Shown: positions 8,228-17,176, counted from the first letter of the stretch. The stretch is 64,000 bases of DNA from Amycolatopsis xylanica (GCF_900107045.1 NZ_FNON01000007.1:1-64000), one strand, 5' to 3'. The notes: generated by a model from the letters alone, not told the origin. Translations and numbers: made by a program.

Positions 8228-9078
8228 GGACTCTGATCTCGCCGTCGCAGATGCGCAGCCGCAGGGGCAAGACCATCTACTGGGTCGTGCTCGTGCTGAC
8301 GCTGGTGCTGTTCACGATCGCGTTCCTGTTTCCCTTGTACTGGGCCGTGACCGGCGCGATGAAGTCGTCGGCCGAACTCGCGAAGGTGCCGCCGACGCTC
8401 GTGCCAGAGCAGTGGCATCCGGAGACCTATGTCCAGTCCTGGAAGGAAATGGACCTGGGCAAGTACTTCCTCAACACCATCGTGGTGGCGGGCGGCGCGT
8501 GGCTGGTGCAGCTCGCCGTCGACGTGCCTGCCGCGTACGCGCTCTCGAAGCTGCGGCCCAAGCTCGGCAACCTCGTGCTCGGCCTGATGCTGGCGACGCT
8601 GATGCTGCCCGCCGCCGCGCTGCTGGTGCCGACCTACGTGACCGTCGCGGACCTCGGGCTGCTCAACTCCCCCGCCGCGATCTGGCTGCCCGCGGCGGCG
8701 AACGCGTTCAACATCTATCTGCTCAAACGGTTTTTCGACCAGATACCGGACGAGATCGTCGAGGCGGCCACGATCGACGGCGCCGGCCCGGTGCGGATCA
8801 TGGTCAGGATCGTGCTGCCGATGTCGCGCCCGATCCTCGCCGTGGTGTCGATCTTCGCGGTGGTCACCGCGTGGAAGGACTTCATCTGGCCGCTGCTGGT
8901 CTTCCCCGACAGCGGGAAGCAGACGTTGAGCGTGATGCTGCAGCGGGTGGCCATCGACATGCCGCTGAACCTGCTCGTCGCCGGGCTCGTGCTGGCCAGT
9001 GTGCCGATGGTCCTGCTGTTCCTGGCCTTCCAGCGCCACATTCTCGCCGGGCTCACCGCAGGCAGTCTCAAAGGATAG
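8224..9078 (+). CDS. ABC sugar transporter permease, MalG type
   Basis: This 284-residue inner-membrane protein starts at a GTG that overlaps the previous stop as GTGA. Upstream in-frame codons lie inside the preceding gene and are not needed. It has a first membrane span near residues 19-42 and the EAA motif EAATIDGAGPVRIMVRIVLP beginning at residue 180, and it ends with the AGLTAGSLKG tail common in MalG homologues. It forms the translocation pore with the MalF-type subunit. Energy probably comes from a shared MsiK-like ATPase encoded elsewhere, as is known for actinomycete family 1 sugar importers. Confidence 0.9.
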   Translation: MRTLISPSQMRSRRGKTIYWVVLVLTLVLFTIAFLFPLYWAVTGAMKSSAELAKVPPTLVPEQWHPETYVQSWKEMDLGKYFLNTIVVAGGAWLVQLAVDVPAAYALSKLRPKLGNLVLGLMLATLMLPAAALLVPTYVTVADLGLLNSPAAIWLPAAANAFNIYLLKRFFDQIPDEIVEAATIDGAGPVRIMVRIVLPMSRPILAVVSIFAVVTAWKDFIWPLLVFPDSGKQTLSVMLQRVAIDMPLNLLVAGLVLASVPMVLLFLAFQRHILAGLTAGSLKG

Positions 9079-9087
9079 GAGGGGCAA

Positions 9088-10662
9088 GTGACCGACTCTT
9101 GGTGGCGTGGTTCCGCCATCTACCAGGTCTACATCCGCAGCTTCGCCGACGGGAACGGCGACGGCGTCGGCGATCTCGCCGGCGTGCGCTCGCGGCTGCC
9201 GTACCTGGCGGAGCTGGGCATAGACGCGATCTGGTTCACCCCGTGGTACCCGTCGCCGATGGACGACGGCGGCTACGACGTCGCCGACTTCCGCGACATC
9301 GAGCCCGCGTTCGGCACGCTCGCCGAGGCGGAGGCGCTGATCACCGAGGCGCACGCGCTGGGCCTGCGGGTGATCATCGACATCGTCCCGAATCACTGCT
9401 CGGACGAGCACCGCTGGTTCCAGGCCGCGCTGGCCGCGGGGCCGGGATCGCCTGAGCGGGAACGGTTCTGGTTCCGGCCGGGGCGTGGCCCCGATGGTTC
9501 CGAGCCACCGAACGACTGGCCGTCGCGGTTCGGCGGGTCGGCGTGGACGCGGGTGCCCGACGGGGAGTGGTACCTGCATCTCTACAGCTCGCGCCAGCCG
9601 GACTTCAACTGGGAGAACGCGGAGATCAGGGCGGAGTTCGAGGACATACTGCGATTCTGGTTCGACCGCGGCGTCGACGGCTTCCGCATCGACGTCGCCG
9701 ACGGCCTGGTGAAGGATCCGTCGCTGCCCGATCTCGCCGCGGTGGCAGGGTTTTCGCCGTTCTCCGATCTCGACGGGCTGCACGACATCTACCGGTCGTG
9801 GCGCAAGATCGCGGACAGCTACGCGGGCGAGCGCGTGCTCGTCGCCGAGATGTGGCTGCCGGACATGGGCCGCGCCGCGCGGTACCTGCGGCGCGACGAA
9901 CTGCATTCGGCGTTCAACTTCGACTTCCTGGTGTGCCCGTGGGACGCGTCGCGGTTCCGTGACGTCATCACGCGCACGCTGGCGGCGCATCAGGAGGTCG
10001 GCGCGCCCGCGGCGTGGGTGCTGTCGAACCACGACGTGACGAGACCGGTGACCCGGTACGGCCGGTCCGGCGACACCGGGTTCAGCTTCGCGGACCGGCT
10101 GCACGGGACGCCGGTCGACCTCGCCACGGGCACCCGGCGGGCCCGCGCGGCCGCGCTGCTGGCGATGGCGCTGCCTGGCGGGGTCTACGTCTACGAAGGC
10201 GAAGAGCTGGGGCTGTGGGAGATCGAGGACATCCCGGACGAGCTGCGGCAGGACCCGGTGTTCGCGCGGACCCAGGGCGCCGATCCCGGCCGTGACGGCT
10301 GCCGGGTGCCGATGCCGTGGTCCGGCTCGGAGCCGCCGTTCGGCTTCGGGGAGTCGTCGTGGCTGCCGCAGCCCGCGGAGTGGTCGCGTTACACGGTCGC
10401 CACCCAGTCAGCGGATCCCGAGTCGGTGCTTTCGCTGTACCGGGCGGCTTTGCGGCTGCGCGGGGCGGAACTGGGCGACGGCTCGATCGAGTGGCTGCCG
10501 TCGGGGCCGGAGGTGCTGGCGTTCCGGCGCTCGGCCGAGTTCTCGTGCGTGGTCAACCTTTCCGGCGCCCCCGTCGACATCACCGGCGAGGTCCTGCTGG
10601 CCAGCGGGCCCTTGGTGGATGGCCGCCTCCCCGCCGACACCGCCGTCTGGCTCCGCGGCTGA
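9088..10662 (+). CDS. Cytoplasmic GH13 alpha-glucosidase
   Basis: The 524-residue enzyme lacks a signal peptide and begins with the typical WWRGSAIYQVYIRSF of oligo-1,6-glucosidase/alpha-glucosidase GH13 members. The four GH13 regions are visible: DIVPNH, GFRIDVADG (nucleophile Asp202), VLVAEMWL (acid/base Glu254) and LSNHDVTR (transition-state Asp316). The GTG start has a strong AGGAGG ribosome site 8 nt upstream. As the last gene of the LacI-regulated importer operon, it likely hydrolyses imported alpha-glucosides to glucose in the cytoplasm. The exact linkage preference (alpha-1,4, alpha-1,6 or trehalose) is not certain. A palindrome array begins 2 bp after its stop. Confidence 0.9.
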   Translation: MTDSWWRGSAIYQVYIRSFADGNGDGVGDLAGVRSRLPYLAELGIDAIWFTPWYPSPMDDGGYDVADFRDIEPAFGTLAEAEALITEAHALGLRVIIDIVPNHCSDEHRWFQAALAAGPGSPERERFWFRPGRGPDGSEPPNDWPSRFGGSAWTRVPDGEWYLHLYSSRQPDFNWENAEIRAEFEDILRFWFDRGVDGFRIDVADGLVKDPSLPDLAAVAGFSPFSDLDGLHDIYRSWRKIADSYAGERVLVAEMWLPDMGRAARYLRRDELHSAFNFDFLVCPWDASRFRDVITRTLAAHQEVGAPAAWVLSNHDVTRPVTRYGRSGDTGFSFADRLHGTPVDLATGTRRARAAALLAMALPGGVYVYEGEELGLWEIEDIPDELRQDPVFARTQGADPGRDGCRVPMPWSGSEPPFGFGESSWLPQPAEWSRYTVATQSADPESVLSLYRAALRLRGAELGDGSIEWLPSGPEVLAFRRSAEFSCVVNLSGAPVDITGEVLLASGPLVDGRLPADTAVWLRG

Positions 10663-10663
10663 C

Positions 10664-10773
10664 GGATAAAGCGGGCTTTATCCCGGACGCTTTTCCCGGG
10701 ATAAAGCCCGCTTTATCCCAGTCTGGAGTAAAGCGGGCTTTATCCCGGTCTGGAGTAAAGCCCGCTTTATCCC
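10664..10773. repeat. Array of four family B palindromes (GGATAAAGC/GCTTTATCC)
   Basis: Four 21-22-bp units lie at 10664-10684, 10698-10719, 10726-10746 and 10753-10773. Each is built as (GGA/GGG/GAG)TAAAGC, then GG or CC, then GCTTTATCCC, and units alternate in orientation so that larger hairpins can form. The array fills nearly the whole gap between convergent stop codons and may act as a bidirectional terminator. The same units occur at 57733-57791 and, remarkably, inside the PKS gene at 50357-50404. Confidence 0.85.
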
Positions 10774-10776
10774 GTT

Positions 10777-12090
10777 TCAGACCTGGGGCTTGAGGATGTC
10801 CACGCCGCGCTTGTTGTCGGCGACGTACACGTACCCGCGGTGGAAGTACGGCGCCCACGCCGCGGCGTCCGCTGGCCGGAAGTACGCGATCTGCGTCGGG
10901 TTCGTCGGGTCGCTGACGTCGAGGAACCGCGTGCCCTGCTCGTAGAACGACTGCACGAGCACGTTCCCGCGCAGGTCGAAGTAGTGCGCCGAGCAGTCGG
11001 CCGAGGTCGGGTCACTCCCCTCCTGGCCCGCAACGCTCCATGTGCCCACGCTCTTGAGCCGGAACGGCTTGTCCGGCGTCGAGCGCCAGCCCTCGCCGCC
11101 GTAAGACCCGTCGAGCGACGAGATCGTCAGCACGCCGTCACCGGCGCACCCGTCGACGAAGCTCTCCTCGGTCGCGTACAGCAGCTGACCGAAGCGTCCG
11201 CGCGGGCCGACCGGCCGCAGGCTGTTGTGCATGAACTTCGACGGCGCCGCCGTCTCGCTGATCCCACCGCCCGCATAGGGAATCGGCTTCAGCGCGGTCG
11301 CCCGGCGGACGCCGCCCGCGACCGGGTCGCGGTGCGTGCCGGTAGTCCAGTACCCGCGAACGCCACCGCGCCCGGACACCCACGCGATGCCCTCGGCGTC
11401 GACCTGGACGTCGTGCACGTAGTCGGTCTTGCCGTCGTTGCGAGCGAGTTCGATCGGGTTCGGGTTGACGACCGGCTTACGCGGGTTGCGCACGTCGGTG
11501 ACCCAGATCGGGCGGCCGCCCCAGTCCGCGGGCATGTTGTCGGCCTTCGCCGGGCCGCCGGTCCACAGGTAGCGGCAGCCGTCGACGCAGCTCGTGGTGT
11601 GCCCGGCGGGCACCTTCACGTAGCTCAGGATCTCCGGCTTCTCCGGCCGTGACACGTCGACGACGTAAATGCCCGATTCGCCGGTATGCGTGGTGCCCCC
11701 GAACGCGCGCGGGTCGCGGGAGAGGAAGATGAGGTTGCGCTCGGGGTCGACCTCGGTGTCCTCGGTCTCCCACAGCCCGGGCAGGCTCAGCGTGCCGAGC
11801 AGCTTGGGCGCGGCGGGATTCGCCAGGTCGTAGGACTTCAGGCCGAACTCGCCGGAGACGACCATGACGTCCCGGCGCCCGATCGACAGGAAGTTCAGCG
11901 AGATCGCGCCCGCCGCGTCGGGCAGATTGCCGACGGCCTGGACGTTCTTGACCGCGCCGGGCGCGCCTTGCGCACGGGCGGACGGGGTTTGCGGCTTTTC
12001 GTCGCGATCGCAGGCCGCGGCGGGCAGGCCGGTGGCGACCAGCGTGACCGCGGTGGTGAGCAGGACCAGACCCGTACGGAACGCGCGCAC
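10777..12090 (-). CDS. Secreted LVIVD-repeat beta-propeller protein
   Basis: The 437-residue protein has a Sec signal peptide (MRAFRTGLVLLTTAVTLVATG, cleavage near PAAA/C). It then shows repeated blade-like segments such as GLKSYDLANPAAPKLLG, GIYVVDVSRPEKPEIL and GTRFLDVSDPTNPTQIAYF, the hallmark of LVIVD-repeat proteins. It uses a GTG start with a GGGAGG ribosome site. LVIVD proteins are extracellular or surface propellers of generally unknown function, and no catalytic motif is evident. A Cys follows the signal region (AAACDRD), so lipid anchoring cannot be ruled out although the lipobox is poor. Confidence 0.8.
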   Translation of the reverse strand: MRAFRTGLVLLTTAVTLVATGLPAAACDRDEKPQTPSARAQGAPGAVKNVQAVGNLPDAAGAISLNFLSIGRRDVMVVSGEFGLKSYDLANPAAPKLLGTLSLPGLWETEDTEVDPERNLIFLSRDPRAFGGTTHTGESGIYVVDVSRPEKPEILSYVKVPAGHTTSCVDGCRYLWTGGPAKADNMPADWGGRPIWVTDVRNPRKPVVNPNPIELARNDGKTDYVHDVQVDAEGIAWVSGRGGVRGYWTTGTHRDPVAGGVRRATALKPIPYAGGGISETAAPSKFMHNSLRPVGPRGRFGQLLYATEESFVDGCAGDGVLTISSLDGSYGGEGWRSTPDKPFRLKSVGTWSVAGQEGSDPTSADCSAHYFDLRGNVLVQSFYEQGTRFLDVSDPTNPTQIAYFRPADAAAWAPYFHRGYVYVADNKRGVDILKPQV

Positions 12091-12183
12091 GACAAACCTC
12101 CCAGGATGATCAATTCGACCCTAGGACGGACTTTCGCGGGAAACAACAGACGTTGGTCGGAACCCAACTGGTAGGAACAGCCC

Positions 12184-13578
12184 ATGCGACTCGCCGCCCT
12201 GCTCGCCACCGCGCTCGTACTGACCGGTTGCTCCACCGCGACACCGCCGGAGCCCGGCGTGCCGACCGTGGGCGTCGGCGCGACGTCGAGCCTGCTGCCC
12301 GCCGAACTGCGCGACCAGACCGCACGGATGGTCGCGGCCGCACTGTGGACCCCGCTCGTCGGCTACGACCCAGCGACCGGCAAGACGACTCCTGCCGCCG
12401 CCGAGTCCGTGACCAGCGACGATCAGGTGACCTGGACGGTCAAGCTCCGGCCAGGCACGTTCCACGACGGCACCCCCGTCACCGCCCAGTCCTATCTGGA
12501 CACCTGGCATGAGCTGAGGCTGTCGCAGGGCGTGTGGCCTGGAGCGTCCGTCATCTCCGAGATGCTGCCCGCCAAGGAGATCACCGCGACCGACCCGGCG
12601 ACGATCAAGATCGTGCTGCATCACCCGTTCGGGCAAGTCCCGGCGCTACTCGCCTCACAGGCGTTGTATCCGCTGCCCGAAAGCGTCCTGAAGTCGAAGG
12701 ACTGGGCGGGATTCGCGCTGAACCCGGTCGGCAACGGCCCGTTCAAGCTGGCGGCTCGCTGGAATCACGGCGGTGAGCTGGTGAAGGTGGCGGGCACCGG
12801 CAAGATCAAGCTCAAGGAGCTCGATCCGGAAACCCAGTACGACCAAGCCAAATCGGGCGCGATCGACCTGGCGACCACGGTGCCGGGCTCGCGGCACGAC
12901 GCGATGCACGCCGGGCCGCATGCGATGTGGGCGCTGCCGGGAGCGACCTACCTGAAGTTCCCCGCGCAGGGCCGGTTCGCCGACGCCACGGTGCGGCACG
13001 CGTTCGCCATGGCCGTCGACCGGGACTCGCTGGAAGCCGGACCGCTGGACCACCAGGTGGATCCGGCGCGCTCGCTGCTGCCTCCCGCGGCCGCTCCCGG
13101 CGAACGCTCCGGGACCTGCCGCCCCTGCACCTACGATCCGGCCGCCGCCAAGAATCTGCTGAAGCAGTCGGGTTTCACCGGTGCGACCACCCTCGACGGG
13201 GGCGGGCACTGGGCGTCGATCCTGGCCACCCAGCTGCAAACCACACTGGGTGTCGGAGTGGGGGTGAAACCGGGTGACGGGCCGTCGGTGGTGACACTCG
13301 AGCTGCTCACGGTCAGTCCGCACGAGCCTCTCGCCGCGCTGGCGAAGGCCGCGGGCTACACCGACGCTGGGTTCGCGGAGCTGCTGGCCACGGCCGACGC
13401 GGCGCCGGCGGCCGAGAGCCAGCCGCTGTACCGGCTCGCCGAAAACCAGCTGCTGCGCGACCTTCCCGTCGCGCCGCTGTGGTCCGGGCACGGGCACGCG
13501 GTCTGGCCGCTCAAAGTGAGCGGCGTGAAAGCGAACCCGCTGACCGGAGTCGACCTGACCTCGTTCAGTCGTGGCTGA
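12184..13578 (+). CDS. ABC transporter peptide/solute-binding lipoprotein (family 5), orphan
   Basis: The 464-residue precursor opens with a short lipoprotein signal peptide ending in the lipobox VLTGC. It then reads as an OppA/DppA family 5 binding protein, for example WTVKLRPGTFHDGTPVTAQSYLDTW and FAMAVDRDSL. It should bind peptides or similar ligands outside the membrane. No oppBCDF permease or ATPase gene is adjacent, so it is an orphan that works with a distant transporter or as a sensor. Its stop overlaps the stop of the convergent LysR gene by 14 bp, so both 3' ends are coding on both strands. Confidence 0.85.
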   Translation: MRLAALLATALVLTGCSTATPPEPGVPTVGVGATSSLLPAELRDQTARMVAAALWTPLVGYDPATGKTTPAAAESVTSDDQVTWTVKLRPGTFHDGTPVTAQSYLDTWHELRLSQGVWPGASVISEMLPAKEITATDPATIKIVLHHPFGQVPALLASQALYPLPESVLKSKDWAGFALNPVGNGPFKLAARWNHGGELVKVAGTGKIKLKELDPETQYDQAKSGAIDLATTVPGSRHDAMHAGPHAMWALPGATYLKFPAQGRFADATVRHAFAMAVDRDSLEAGPLDHQVDPARSLLPPAAAPGERSGTCRPCTYDPAAAKNLLKQSGFTGATTLDGGGHWASILATQLQTTLGVGVGVKPGDGPSVVTLELLTVSPHEPLAALAKAAGYTDAGFAELLATADAAPAAESQPLYRLAENQLLRDLPVAPLWSGHGHAVWPLKVSGVKANPLTGVDLTSFSRG

Positions 13579-14476
13579 GCAGCTTCTTCACGTGCGCGGG
13601 TAGCACGCAGGCCTTCTCGCGCAGCACCTCGACGAAACCGGCGGTCACCGGGTCCGCGCCAGCGCGCGCATAGGCGGCGAGTTCGCGCCGGATCGGTTCC
13701 TTGGGCAGCAGGACGCGGCCGTCGAAGCGGGGCGGGATGACGTTGGCGGGCACCAGCGCTGGGCCGAGCCCGGCGGCGGCGAGGATCGGCGCGGTGGCGG
13801 ACTGCTCGGTCCGGACCGCCGCGTTCGGGCGGAAACCGGCCGCGCCGCAGGCCTGGTCGACGATTTCGGCGAGGCCGTTGCCCGGCGCGTAGTGCACCCA
13901 CGCGCAGTCGGCGAGTGTCGCGAGGTCGACCGTGCCGTCGTCGCCTTCGGTCGCGCCGTCGGCGGGCAGCACCACGACGAACTCCTCGATCCCGAGTGTC
14001 CACATCGGACCGTCCCAGGCCTGCGGCGGCGGGCCGACCGCGATGTCGGCCTCACCGGCGAGCATGGCGTCGCGCAGTTCGTCGGCGTGGCGGTACTCGA
14101 ACAGGCGGATGTCGACGCCGGGCCGCTCGCGGCGCCACGCGCGCAGTGCGGGCGGCAGCACGCCGAGACTCACCGAATACACCGTGGCGATCTGCAGTTC
14201 GCCGTGTTCGAGGCCGGACGCCTGGCGCGCGGCGCAGCGGGCGCGTTCGGCGTCGGCGAGCGCGGCGCGGGCGTGCGGAAGCATGGCGCGGCCCATCGGG
14301 GTCAGCCGGATCGCGCGGGGCAGGCGTTCCAGCAGCGGGCCGCCGACGCTGCGTTCCAGTGCCCGCATCTGGTGCGAGAGCGCGGGCTGGGTCACGTGCA
14401 GCACCTCGGCCGCCTTGGTGAACGAGCCCTCGTCGACCACCGTGACCAGGTACTCCAGCTGCCGCAGGCTTGCCAT
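13565..14476 (-). CDS. LysR family transcriptional regulator
   Basis: The roughly 303-residue protein has the N-terminal LysR winged HTH (LRQLEYLVTVVDEGSFTKAA, then HVTQPALSHQMRALE) followed by a substrate-binding effector domain. The ATG at 14476 is preferred; a GTG two codons upstream (14482) is the alternative. It is divergent from the SDR gene at 14548 with a short shared region containing TA-rich stretches, the classic LysR arrangement, so it probably controls that gene. The inducer is unknown. Confidence 0.88.
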   Translation of the reverse strand: MASLRQLEYLVTVVDEGSFTKAAEVLHVTQPALSHQMRALERSVGGPLLERLPRAIRLTPMGRAMLPHARAALADAERARCAARQASGLEHGELQIATVYSVSLGVLPPALRAWRRERPGVDIRLFEYRHADELRDAMLAGEADIAVGPPPQAWDGPMWTLGIEEFVVVLPADGATEGDDGTVDLATLADCAWVHYAPGNGLAEIVDQACGAAGFRPNAAVRTEQSATAPILAAAGLGPALVPANVIPPRFDGRVLLPKEPIRRELAAYARAGADPVTAGFVEVLREKACVLPAHVKKLLSHD

Positions 14477-14547
14477 GAACACAGCTTATGCCAACGGTGA
14501 AGAAGATGCCTTGGACTAATGTGTTTGGCCCGCCCAAGATCGTCGGT

Positions 14548-15603
14548 ATGGGAACAGAACGCAAGGTCGCGCTGGTGGCGGGCGCGAACGGGGTCATCGG
14601 CCGCAACCTCATCGAGCACCTCGCCGGACTCGGCGACTGGGAAATCATCGGGCTCTCACGACGCGGCGGGGAGCCTTCGGAGCGGGTCCGGTACGTGGCC
14701 GTCGACCTGCTCGACGCCGGCGACACCGCTGCGAAGCTCGCGTCGCTGACCGAGGTCACGCATGTCTTCTACGCGGCTTATCAAGAACGCCCGAGCTGGG
14801 CGGAACTCGTCGCGCCGAACCTGGCGATGCTGACGAACGTGGTCGACGCGATCGAGCCGGTCGCGGCCGGGCTCGAACACGTCAGCCTGATGCAGGGGTA
14901 CAAGGTCTACGGCGCGCACCTCGGCCCGTTCAAGACGCCGGCCCGCGAAGACGACGCCGGGCATATGCCGCCGGAGTTCAATGTGGACCAGCAGCGGTTC
15001 CTCGAGGCGCGGCAGGCGGGCAAGGCGTGGTCGTGGTCGGCCATCCGGCCGTCCGTGGTCGGCGGGGTCGCGCTCGGAAACCCGATGAACCTGGTGCTGT
15101 CGATCGCCGTGTACGCGTCGATCTGCGCCGAACTCGGGATCCCGATGCGGTTCCCCGGCAAGCCGGGCGCGTATGACGCGCTGCTGGAAATGACCGATGC
15201 GGGATTACTGGCCAAGGCGATCGTGTGGGCGGCGACCGAGCCGCGGTGCGCGAACCAGGCCTTCAACATCACTAACGGTGACCTGTTCCGATGGAGTGAG
15301 CTGTGGCCGAAGCTCGGCGCGCACTTCGGTCTCGAGGTCGCGCCGCCGCTGCCGATGTCATTGACGGATGCGATGGGGGACAAGGCGGCATTGTGGTCCG
15401 CTATGGCGCGGCGTTATGGCCTCGGCCATGACTACGACGAGGTCTCGGCCTGGGGATTCGCCGACTTCGTTTTCTCCTGGGACTACGACATGTTCGCCGA
15501 CGGATCGAAGGCGCGGCGATTCGGTTTCCACGAATACGTCGACACCACGCAAATGTTCCATGATCTTTTCGATGACCTCCAGCGGTCGCGGATCATCCCA
15601 TGA
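14548..15603 (+). CDS. NAD(P)-dependent SDR, PRISE/progesterone 5beta-reductase-like
   Basis: The 351-residue protein has a Rossmann motif VALVAGANGVIGRNL right after the ATG at 14548. An in-frame ATG at 14488 would crowd the divergent promoter and add a non-conserved tail, so it is not preferred. Motifs resemble atypical SDRs of the PRISE group: SRRGGE after beta-2, THVFYAAYQERPSW, and LMQGYKVYG in place of the Lys-bearing TGxKHYxG segment. The position usually occupied by the Tyr-Tyr motif reads EFNVDQQRF, so the usual catalytic Tyr may be absent. PRISE enzymes reduce enones or related compounds with NADPH; the substrate here is unknown. It is probably regulated by the divergent LysR. Confidence 0.75.
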   Translation: MGTERKVALVAGANGVIGRNLIEHLAGLGDWEIIGLSRRGGEPSERVRYVAVDLLDAGDTAAKLASLTEVTHVFYAAYQERPSWAELVAPNLAMLTNVVDAIEPVAAGLEHVSLMQGYKVYGAHLGPFKTPAREDDAGHMPPEFNVDQQRFLEARQAGKAWSWSAIRPSVVGGVALGNPMNLVLSIAVYASICAELGIPMRFPGKPGAYDALLEMTDAGLLAKAIVWAATEPRCANQAFNITNGDLFRWSELWPKLGAHFGLEVAPPLPMSLTDAMGDKAALWSAMARRYGLGHDYDEVSAWGFADFVFSWDYDMFADGSKARRFGFHEYVDTTQMFHDLFDDLQRSRIIP

Positions 15604-15800
15604 CCGTTGCTTAGAATTTCCCGGGCATCGGGAATTCGACGAATTTTATGACGCCTTCTTATGAATGGAAGCCACGATTTCACGCTGCGTCATAGAAGTT
15701 TTTCCTTCCCCCGTTCAGCGGTGGCCCGGTTTGCGATTATTACGCTACGCTTTGGCACCGCCGTCGACCCCGCTTTGGACGCACGTCGGAAGGACCATCC

Positions 15801-16424
15801 ATGATCAGCGCTATTTCTGCTGCCGCCATGGCGTTGTCTCTCATTTCCCCGGTATCCGCGGCCGCCGCGGATAGCACCCCACCCGACAGAATCACCGTGG
15901 ACGTCGTGACCGTCAACGGCTCCGGTTGCAGACCAGGCACCGCCGCCGTCGCCGTTTCCCCCGACAACTCCGCGTTCACCGTCACCTACAGCGATTTCCT
16001 CGCCCAGGCGGGCCAGGGCACCGCCGCGACCGACTTCCGCAAGAACTGCCAGCTCGGGTTGCGTATCAACATCCCGCAAGGCTTCACCTACGGGATCGCG
16101 TCCGCCGACTACCGCGGATACGCCAACCTCAAGCGCAACGCGACCGGCGTGCAGAAGGCCAGCTACTACTTCCAAGGGCATTCCGCCACCGGCAGCCGCA
16201 CCCACACCTTCTACGGCCCCTCGGACGACAACTGGCAGGCCACCGACACCACCGAGGTCTCTGAAATCGTTTACCAGCCCTGCGGTGAAAAGCGCATCTT
16301 CAATGTCAATGCCGAAGTTCGTGTAATAGCGAAAGCGGATGCGCCCACCAGCTTCATGACAATGGACTCCATCGATGGCGGCGTCAACACCATCTACCAC
16401 TTCTCCTGGAAGACCTGTCCGTAA
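15801..16424 (+). CDS. Secreted DUF4360 protein, copy 1
   Basis: The 207-residue protein has a short Sec signal peptide (MISAISAAAMALSLISPVSA, cleavage near AAA/D). The mature region is DUF4360-like, with the markers VTVNGSGC, FTVTYSDFLAQAG, KNCQL, FTYGIASADYRGYA and C-terminal KTCP. Four conserved Cys (in GSGC, KNCQ, PCGE and KTCP) likely form disulfides outside the cell. DUF4360 proteins occur in bacteria and fungi and their function is unknown. A 197-bp upstream gap, visibly less GC-rich than its surroundings, likely holds its promoter. The next gene is a close paralogue. Confidence 0.82.
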   Translation: MISAISAAAMALSLISPVSAAAADSTPPDRITVDVVTVNGSGCRPGTAAVAVSPDNSAFTVTYSDFLAQAGQGTAATDFRKNCQLGLRINIPQGFTYGIASADYRGYANLKRNATGVQKASYYFQGHSATGSRTHTFYGPSDDNWQATDTTEVSEIVYQPCGEKRIFNVNAEVRVIAKADAPTSFMTMDSIDGGVNTIYHFSWKTCP

Positions 16425-16540
16425 AGAAATATAACAGTCAAGATCCATACTCCATTTAGCGGTACGCGGGTGTAATAAATAAAGGTTACGGTTGATCACC
16501 GCCGTCGAATCACCGAATATTTCGTCGGAAAGGCGTCTCT

Positions 16541-17176
16541 ATGATCAGCACGCTCTCCGCTGCCCTATTAGCATCGACAATCATCATTCCTCCCGGTGGC
16601 GCCCCCGGCACCACTCCGCCGCCGGATCACATCACCATCGAGATCGTGACGGTCAACGGTTCCGGATGCCCACTCGGAACCTCGGCCGTAGCGGTCTCGC
16701 CCGACAACAAGGCGTTCACTGTCACCTACAGCGACTTCCTGGCGCAGGCGGGCGCCGGGACCAAACCGACCGACATGCGGAAGAACTGCCAGCTCAATCT
16801 CAAGGTGAATGTGCCACAGGGCTTCACCTACGGGATCGCGTCGGCCGACTACCGCGGTTTCGCCAGCCTGATGAAGGGCGCGAAGGGAACGGAGAAGGCG
16901 AACTACTACTTCCAGGGAATGTCCCCGACGGCTTACACCAGCCACGTCTACAACGGACCACTGGCCGATGACTGGCAGGCCACCGACACCACCGAGGTCG
17001 CGGCGATCGTCTACTCACCCTGTGGCGAGCGGCGCAACTTCAACATCAACACCGAGCTGCGCGTGGACGTGGGCACCTCGGACCCCAAGAAGACGAGTTT
17101 CATGACCATGGACTCGACCGACGGCAACATCGCCACCACGTATCACTTCGCCTGGAAGACCTGCCCCGGCGTTTAG
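16541..17176 (+). CDS. Secreted DUF4360 protein, copy 2
   Basis: The 211-residue protein parallels the previous gene along its length (VTVNGSGC, AVSPDNKAFTVTYSDFLAQAG, NCQLNLKVNVPQGFTYGIAS, WQATDTTEV). The same Cys positions are kept, although its signal peptide is shorter and more divergent. It is separated from copy 1 by 116 bp of less GC-rich DNA and may have its own promoter. A strong hairpin follows at 17188-17234. Function is unknown, and retention of two secreted copies suggests either dosage or partner specialisation. Confidence 0.82.
   Translation: MISTLSAALLASTIIIPPGGAPGTTPPPDHITIEIVTVNGSGCPLGTSAVAVSPDNKAFTVTYSDFLAQAGAGTKPTDMRKNCQLNLKVNVPQGFTYGIASADYRGFASLMKGAKGTEKANYYFQGMSPTAYTSHVYNGPLADDWQATDTTEVAAIVYSPCGERRNFNINTELRVDVGTSDPKKTSFMTMDSTDGNIATTYHFAWKTCPGV

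Noticed and set aside
7915..10104. Long open frame (over 700 codons) on the minus strand opposite the sugar operon
   Set aside because: It lies antisense to clear permease and GH13 genes, is very rich in Arg, His, Gly and Pro, and has no domain. GC-rich third positions keep antisense frames open.
10664..10773. Possible CRISPR array
   Set aside because: Units are short palindromes with irregular 6-13-bp gaps and alternate orientation; there are no unique spacers of constant size and no cas genes.
15604..15800. Small gene in the gap before the first DUF4360 protein
   Set aside because: No frame with a start codon, ribosome site and plausible composition was found; it is better read as a promoter region.
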